This document shows, in pieces, positions 7,476 through 10,306 of a stretch of 10,306 nt of DNA; within the stretch, counting starts at the first letter, position 1, and each line of letters starts with the position of its first letter. The translations under genes were made by a program, and so were the position numbers. This stretch comes from Lysobacteraceae bacterium. GTDB taxonomy: Bacteria; Pseudomonadota; Gammaproteobacteria; Xanthomonadales; Xanthomonadaceae. The stretch lies in contig JAIXTZ010000146.1 in NCBI GenBank assembly GCA_027483745.1, forward strand, positions 1-10,306. Direction: 5' to 3'. The notes under the pieces are model-generated. The model had not been told where the DNA came from and searched no databases. It saw only the letters and a program-made list of their open reading frames with translations.

Positions 7476-7994
7476 TCAACGAGCCGGCGCGGGCGCGACG
7501 GCGGGCATCGGGAAGTACGCGACCACCTGCGGCAGCAGGTCTTTCGGCACACGGACGAGGAACCACTCATCCACGACCTCGCCACGAGCCGATCCGCGAG
7601 TGCGGTCACCGGTCCAGCGATAGAGCGGCTGGCCTTGCCAGGCCCAGATGGCACGGCCTTCGGGGCCGGTGGCGAGCGTGAACGGACCCACTGGACGAGC
7701 GCCCGGCTCGGCATAGACGGGCGGCCAGTAGCGGCGGCAGTTCAGGTCGCAAACGCTGACGCCGGGTTCGTCGGGGCCATAGGTGTATAGGCCTCGGTTC
7801 AGTCGCTCGACAAGCAGGTCGCCGCGACGCCAGACCGGCACCGGATTCGTCAGTGCGCGGGCCAGCAACGTGTCTCGCACGCTGGAGGCCGGGGCAGATG
7901 ACGGAACGGCGGCTGATGCGGAGGCCGGCAAGGCCAGGGCCAGTGCGAGCAGGCTGGCCGAGAAACGGCCGGCGAAGGAGCGGAACGACAGCAT
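7476..7994 (-). CDS. Exported WPP-repeat protein (PF03640/COG4315-like secreted repeat)
   Basis: A small exported protein of unknown function, 172 residues. The signal peptide is ~1-28 (hydrophobic LLALALALPASASA). There is no lipobox Cys, so it should be periplasmic or secreted and not a lipoprotein, unlike many family members. The first repeat is GLYTYGPDEPGVSVCDLNCRRYWPP (68-92 region) with C82 and C86 in a CxxxC pattern followed by WPP. The second is the degenerate form around AIWAWQGQPLYRWTGD (115-130). This YxxxxDxxGxSxCxxxCxxxWPP pattern is that of the secreted repeat family, whose members often sit with ECF sigma factors or electron-transfer genes. The ATG at 7994 is preferred over an in-frame GTG at 8000, because the GGAGG ribosome binding site (8000-8004) overlaps that GTG and is 5 bases from the ATG. 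The site is held in a stem-loop (8000-8027). Confidence 0.82.
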   Translation of the reverse strand: MLSFRSFAGRFSASLLALALALPASASAAVPSSAPASSVRDTLLARALTNPVPVWRRGDLLVERLNRGLYTYGPDEPGVSVCDLNCRRYWPPVYAEPGARPVGPFTLATGPEGRAIWAWQGQPLYRWTGDRTRGSARGEVVDEWFLVRVPKDLLPQVVAYFPMPAVAPAPAR

Positions 7995-7999
7995 GGGCA

Positions 8000-8027
8000 C
8001 CTCCGGCCCCGAATGGGCCTTTGGAGG
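8000..8027 (-). promoter_or_regulatory. Stem-loop burying the ribosome binding site of the WPP-repeat gene
   Basis: Read on the minus strand: CCTCC, AAA, GGCCC, loop ATTCG, GGGCC, GGAGG, followed by TGCCC and the ATG at 7994. All ten pairs are Watson-Crick; the only irregularity is a three-base A bulge. The last arm is the complete Shine-Dalgarno GGAGG. Such a fold should limit ribosome access, and hence expression of the exported protein, unless opened by ribosomes, heat or a factor. It lies in the only long gap (76 bases) of this gene cluster. There is no following T run, so it is not a terminator in this direction. Confidence 0.55.
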
Positions 8028-8070
8028 AGTTACGCCGTGGGAAGGGCCACCGGATGCAGCGGTCGCGGGC

Positions 8071-8535
8071 TCAGGGGTGAGCGTCGGGTGACGAGACCAG
8101 GCGCTCGCCGCGGATCAGCAGGAGCGCGCCACGCGGCGAATGGAAGGGCCTGTGCGCCTCGCCCCGACGCGCCAGCAGGAAGTCACCGGCGTGGTACTCG
8201 ACGTCGTCGTACACCACCGAGCCTTCGATCACGAGGCACTCCTCGTCGGCGGCGTGCACATGACCGGGGATCACCGCGCCGGGTTCGAGCCGCCAAAGTG
8301 CCGTCTGGGTGCCGGTTTCGCCCCCGTCTGCACGCAGGGTCTTCAGCAGAACCCCGGGCAACAGGGCGCGCCAGGCACCGTCCTCGGCGCGGGTGACGGC
8401 CAGCGGCGCGCGCGGCAGGCGCGCCATCAGCGTGGCCCGCAGGCGGCCCGCGACGTCGGGCGGCGGCCGGTCGTCGGGAACCAGGCCGGCGAGCGCAGCG
8501 TGCAGGAGGTCTTCGGGAGCACCCGGACGGCTCAT
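8071..8535 (-). CDS. ChrR-like cupin protein, putative anti-sigma factor/sensor
   Basis: A 154-residue protein likely to control the sigma factor encoded just upstream. The N-terminal ~45 residues are short, charged and helical, as in ChrR-type anti-sigma proteins. The C-terminal half is a cupin barrel: residues 86-105 match the classical cupin motif 1, G(X)5HXH(X)3E(X)6G, exactly, with H92, H94 and E98 as metal ligands. H128 in GDFLLARRGEAH is the motif 2 ligand. The protein has a single Cys (C100) and none of the HxxxCxxC zinc-binding anti-sigma motif known from Rhodobacter ChrR, so the N-terminal part is shortened or works without zinc. The start overlaps the sigma gene stop by four bases (ATGA), a strong sign of coupled translation and of a partner relationship. 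No signal peptide or membrane segment is present, so it is cytoplasmic. A plain cupin enzyme is less likely in this context. Confidence 0.8.
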   Translation of the reverse strand: MSRPGAPEDLLHAALAGLVPDDRPPPDVAGRLRATLMARLPRAPLAVTRAEDGAWRALLPGVLLKTLRADGGETGTQTALWRLEPGAVIPGHVHAADEECLVIEGSVVYDDVEYHAGDFLLARRGEAHRPFHSPRGALLLIRGERLVSSPDAHP

Positions 8536-9158
8536 GACTCACCCTCCCTCGGCGCCAGCGCGGCGCGCAGGACGGCCAGACCGCGGCGGGCGTGCGACTT
8601 GACGGTTCCCAGGGGCCAGCCGAGGCGCTGGGCGGCTTCGGCATGGCTCAGGTCGTCGCCAAACAGCAGCTGGAGCACCTGCCGCTGCGGGGGCGTCAGC
8701 GCCTGCATGGCGTGCGCAGCCGCAAGCGCGTCGAGGCGGGGTTCGAGCTGTTCGGCGATCGCATCCACACTCCATGCATCCTCATACGCGTCATCAGCGC
8801 CTTCTGGATGCAGGCCGCGGCGCCGATGTTCACGCTGGCGGCGGCGATAGTGGTCGAGCGCGCGGCTCCAGGCCAGCGTGCGCAGCCAAGTCAGCGCCGG
8901 GCCGCGGGCAACGTCGTACTGGCCTGCCCGCTCCCAGACCTGCAGGTAGACGTCGACGACCACGTCCTCCGCGTCTTGCGCTTGGCCGAGCACGCGCAGG
9001 GCCAGCGCGTGCACTGCACCGAGGGTGAGGTCGTACAGCGCCCCAAGGGCGTCGGCGTCGCCACCCGCCACCCTTGCGACCAGGTCGGCCAAGCGCGCGT
9101 CCCGCGTTTCGTCATCAAGGGTAGGCACGGCGTTGGGGCGGGTGGCGGCGAGCGGCAT
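8532..9158 (-). CDS. ECF-type RNA polymerase sigma factor (SigK/RpoE-like)
   Basis: A 208-residue alternative sigma factor directing RNA polymerase to a stress or signal regulon. Region 2 spans ~22-112: LYDLTLGAVHALALRVLG, the DAEDVVVDVYLQVWERA core-binding helix, then WLRTLAWSRALDHYRRRQRE for -10 recognition. Region 4 spans ~140-200: ALTPPQRQVLQLLF, the helix-turn-helix DLSHAEAAQRLGWPLGTVKSHARRGLAVLR. The linker between them is variable, and there is no region 1.1 or 3, as usual for ECF factors. The ATG at 9158 is preferred. A GTG in frame at 9191 would add 11 residues, but it lies inside the inverted repeat at 9184-9202 and has no ribosome binding site; the ATG also has only a weak one. It is the first gene of a five-gene cluster, overlapping the cupin gene by four bases; autoregulation is likely but no matching ECF promoter could be identified. 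Confidence 0.9.
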   Translation of the reverse strand: MPLAATRPNAVPTLDDETRDARLADLVARVAGGDADALGALYDLTLGAVHALALRVLGQAQDAEDVVVDVYLQVWERAGQYDVARGPALTWLRTLAWSRALDHYRRRQREHRRRGLHPEGADDAYEDAWSVDAIAEQLEPRLDALAAAHAMQALTPPQRQVLQLLFGDDLSHAEAAQRLGWPLGTVKSHARRGLAVLRAALAPREGES

Positions 9159-9183
9159 GCCGTGCAGTCTGGCCCGAGCGCCC

Positions 9184-9202
9184 GGCTTCACCGGGTGAAG
9201 CC
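9184..9202. promoter_or_regulatory. Perfect 9+9 inverted repeat upstream of the sigma gene, candidate operator
   Basis: GGCTTCACC, one base, GGTGAAGCC: 18 of 18 arm positions pair. It lies 26 bases upstream of the sigma ATG and about 26 bases upstream of the -10-like element facing leucine dehydrogenase, so a dimeric regulator bound here could act on both divergent units. If transcribed with the sigma gene it could also form a 7-pair RNA hairpin with a 5-base loop. Only one copy was found in the window. Confidence 0.5.
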
Positions 9203-9214
9203 CGCCGGCCCGCT

Positions 9215-9230
9215 TAGAGCAATTGCTTTA
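9215..9230. promoter_or_regulatory. Near-palindrome around AGCAATTGCT overlapping the ldh -10
   Basis: The core AGCAATTGCT (9218-9227) is a perfect 10-base palindrome. Extending it gives TA...TA at the ends with one mismatched pair, 14 of 16 bases symmetric. Its right end overlaps the putative -10 TACAAT (9229-9234). This A/T-rich patch stands out in otherwise G/C-rich DNA, which suits a regulator site, but no known regulator is assigned. Confidence 0.35.
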
Positions 9231-9234
9231 CAAT
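9229..9234 (+). promoter_or_regulatory. Putative -10 element of leucine dehydrogenase (TACAAT)
   Basis: TACAAT differs from the sigma-70 consensus TATAAT by one base and is followed by GCGCGCC, where transcription would begin near 9241, giving a leader of about 90 bases. The expected -35 position (9205-9211) holds only G/C, so the promoter may need an activator. Confidence 0.4.
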
Positions 9235-9241
9235 GCGCGCC

Positions 9242-9261
9242 GCCGCCGGTCCCCCGGCGGC
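9242..9261 (+). other. GC-rich stem-loop at the start of the ldh leader, terminator-like
   Basis: GCCGCCGG, loop TCCC, CCGGCGGC: eight G-C pairs, followed after three bases by CCTTTTC. The shape resembles an intrinsic terminator, with a short, impure T run. If transcription starts near 9241 this would be a hairpin at the very 5' end of the mRNA, which can stabilise transcripts. Alternatively it blocks plus-strand read-through from antisense of the sigma gene. Confidence 0.4.
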
Positions 9262-9285
9262 TCGCCTTTTCTGCAGCCTGCTTTC

Positions 9286-9313
9286 GGATCAAGCACTTGC
9301 GTGCGAACGATCC
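9286..9313 (+). other. Second stem-loop in the ldh leader
   Basis: Outer arms GGATC (9286-9290) and GATCC (9309-9313), an internal loop (AA / GAAC), inner arms GCAC (9293-9296) and GTGC (9301-9304), tetraloop TTGC. It ends five bases before the GGAG ribosome binding site (9319-9322), which remains free. The nine pairs are modest evidence; it may be chance. Confidence 0.25.
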
Positions 9314-9329
9314 CACCCGGAGCCCCGCA

Positions 9330-10306
9330 ATGATCTTCGAAACCCTCGCCAAGACCGGCCATGAGGAAGTGGTGTTCTGCCACAACCCGGATGCCGGCCT
9401 GAAGGCCATCATCGCCATCCACAACACCGTGCTGGGCCCGGCCCTCGGCGGTACGCGCATGTGGCCCTACGCCACGGAGCAGGATGCGGTGAACGACGTG
9501 CTGCGCCTCTCGCGCGGCATGACCTACAAGGCGGCGGTGTCCGGCCTGAACCTCGGCGGCGGCAAGGCCGTCATCATCGGCGACCCGAACAAGGACAAGT
9601 CGGAGGCCCTCTTCCGCGCCTTCGGCCGCTTCGTGAACTCGCTCAACGGCCGCTACATCACGGCCGAGGACGTCGGCATCGACGTCAACGACATGGAATA
9701 CGTGTTCCGCGAGACGGAATTCGTCACCGGCGTGCACCAGGTGCACGGCGGCTCGGGCGACCCCTCGCCGTTCACCGCCTACGGCACCGTGCAGGGCCTG
9801 ATGGCCGCGCTGAACGTGAAGTTCGGCAACGAGGACGTGGGCAAGTACAGCTACGCCGTGCAGGGCGTGGGCCACGTGGGCATGGAGTTCGTGAAGCTGC
9901 TGCGCGAGAAGGGCGCCAAGGTGTTCGTCACGGACATCAACAAGGACGCCGTGCAGCGCGCCGTCGACGAGTTCGGCTGCGAGGCCGTGGCCCTCGACGA
10001 GATCTATGACGTGGACGCCGACGTCTATTCGCCGACCGCCCTCGGCGGCACGGTGAACGCGGCGACCCTGCCGCGCCTGAAGTGCAAGATCATCTGCGGC
10101 GCCGCCAACAACCAGCTGGCGAACGACGAGATCGGCATGGAAGTGGCGAACCGCGGCATCCTCTACGCACCGGACTACGCGGTGAACGCCGGCGGCCTGA
10201 TGAACGTCTCGCTCGAGATCGACGGCTACAACCGCGAGCGCGCCATGCGCATGATGCGGACGATCTACTACAACCTCGGCCGCATCTTCGAGATCAGCAA
10301 GCGCGA
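9330..10306 (+). CDS. ldh: Leucine dehydrogenase (Glu/Leu/Phe/Val dehydrogenase family), 3' end outside window
   Basis: NAD-dependent reversible oxidative deamination of L-leucine, L-valine and L-isoleucine to their 2-oxo acids; cytoplasmic. 325 codons are present of a usual ~350-370. Substrate-domain marks: GPALGGTRMWPY (36-47), TYKAA with K67 (substrate carboxylate) and GGGK with K79 (catalytic Lys), and TAEDVG with D114. The NAD domain has GVGHVG (179-184), then D202 at the end of the second strand, which favours NAD over NADP. AANNQL (258-263) and YAPDYAVNAGGL (279-290) are also family-typical. The start is set by GGAG (9319-9322) 7 bases upstream and by alignment at the N-terminus. It is divergent from the sigma gene, with a ~90-base structured leader. 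It would feed branched-chain 2-oxo acids towards branched acyl-CoA primers for iso-fatty acids or catabolism, the same pool used by IcmF. Phenylalanine or valine preference cannot be excluded from sequence alone. Confidence 0.95.
   Translation, partial: MIFETLAKTGHEEVVFCHNPDAGLKAIIAIHNTVLGPALGGTRMWPYATEQDAVNDVLRLSRGMTYKAAVSGLNLGGGKAVIIGDPNKDKSEALFRAFGRFVNSLNGRYITAEDVGIDVNDMEYVFRETEFVTGVHQVHGGSGDPSPFTAYGTVQGLMAALNVKFGNEDVGKYSYAVQGVGHVGMEFVKLLREKGAKVFVTDINKDAVQRAVDEFGCEAVALDEIYDVDADVYSPTALGGTVNAATLPRLKCKIICGAANNQLANDEIGMEVANRGILYAPDYAVNAGGLMNVSLEIDGYNRERAMRMMRTIYYNLGRIFEISKR

Noticed and set aside
6464..7681. A 405-codon plus-strand open frame opposite the globin, DUF3034 and WPP-repeat genes
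   Set aside because: No domain and a low-complexity composition; all three minus-strand genes have signal peptides and ribosome binding sites.
9286..9291. TGATCC on the minus strand as a ChrR-type ECF -35 element for the sigma gene
   Set aside because: No fitting -10 element is found 17-19 bases downstream, and it is 128 bases from the sigma ATG. One hexamer match is not enough.
9228..9875. A 215-codon minus-strand open frame opposite leucine dehydrogenase
   Set aside because: Leucine dehydrogenase motifs are exact on the plus strand, and the antisense product is His/Val/Ala-rich without a domain.
1..10306. CRISPR arrays, insertion sequences, tRNA genes, phage genes or attachment sites
   Set aside because: No repeated spacer pattern, transposase, terminal repeat or tRNA-like cloverleaf was seen on either strand; coding style is uniform throughout.

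Overview
The window is very GC-rich, gene-dense chromosomal DNA from a Gram-negative bacterium: it encodes a TonB-dependent outer-membrane receptor, a second predicted outer-membrane barrel and several exported proteins. Gene content and protein style (IcmF-type acyl-CoA mutase, leucine dehydrogenase, DUF3034 protein, exported truncated haemoglobin) fit a gammaproteobacterium of the Xanthomonadales/Lysobacter kind. That placement is an inference from family knowledge; nothing in the window proves it. No tRNA, rRNA, insertion sequence, CRISPR array or phage gene was seen, and no gene-free stretch exceeds 300 bases.

Layout from left to right: (1) 1-2162, minus strand: the N-terminal two thirds of a fused isobutyryl-CoA mutase (icmF), cut by the left window edge. 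(2) 2163-2307: divergent intergenic region with a putative promoter and a perfect inverted repeat. (3) 2308-5957, plus strand: a two-gene unit of a TonB-dependent receptor and a soluble PAS-PAS histidine kinase that overlap by one base. (4) 5976-9158, minus strand: a five-gene cluster read right to left, namely ECF sigma factor, ChrR-like cupin (likely anti-sigma or sensor), exported WPP-repeat protein (PF03640-like), DUF3034 outer-membrane protein and exported group 1 truncated haemoglobin. The junctions are tight (4-base overlap, 76, 22 and 17 bases), and the one wider gap holds a stem-loop that buries the ribosome binding site of the third gene. (5) 9159-9329: divergent control region with a 9+9 inverted repeat, a second palindrome, a -10-like element and two leader stem-loops. 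(6) 9330-10306, plus strand: leucine dehydrogenase, cut by the right window edge.

How the genes may work together: leucine dehydrogenase and IcmF both belong to branched-chain amino acid / isobutyryl-CoA metabolism, so the two window edges are metabolically related (inference). The receptor-kinase pair looks like nutrient uptake or sensing with no response regulator nearby. The sigma-led cluster looks like a self-regulated envelope response that exports a haem protein, a small Cys-containing repeat protein and an outer-membrane barrel. Its inducing signal cannot be read from the sequence. It is the best candidate here for an undescribed system.
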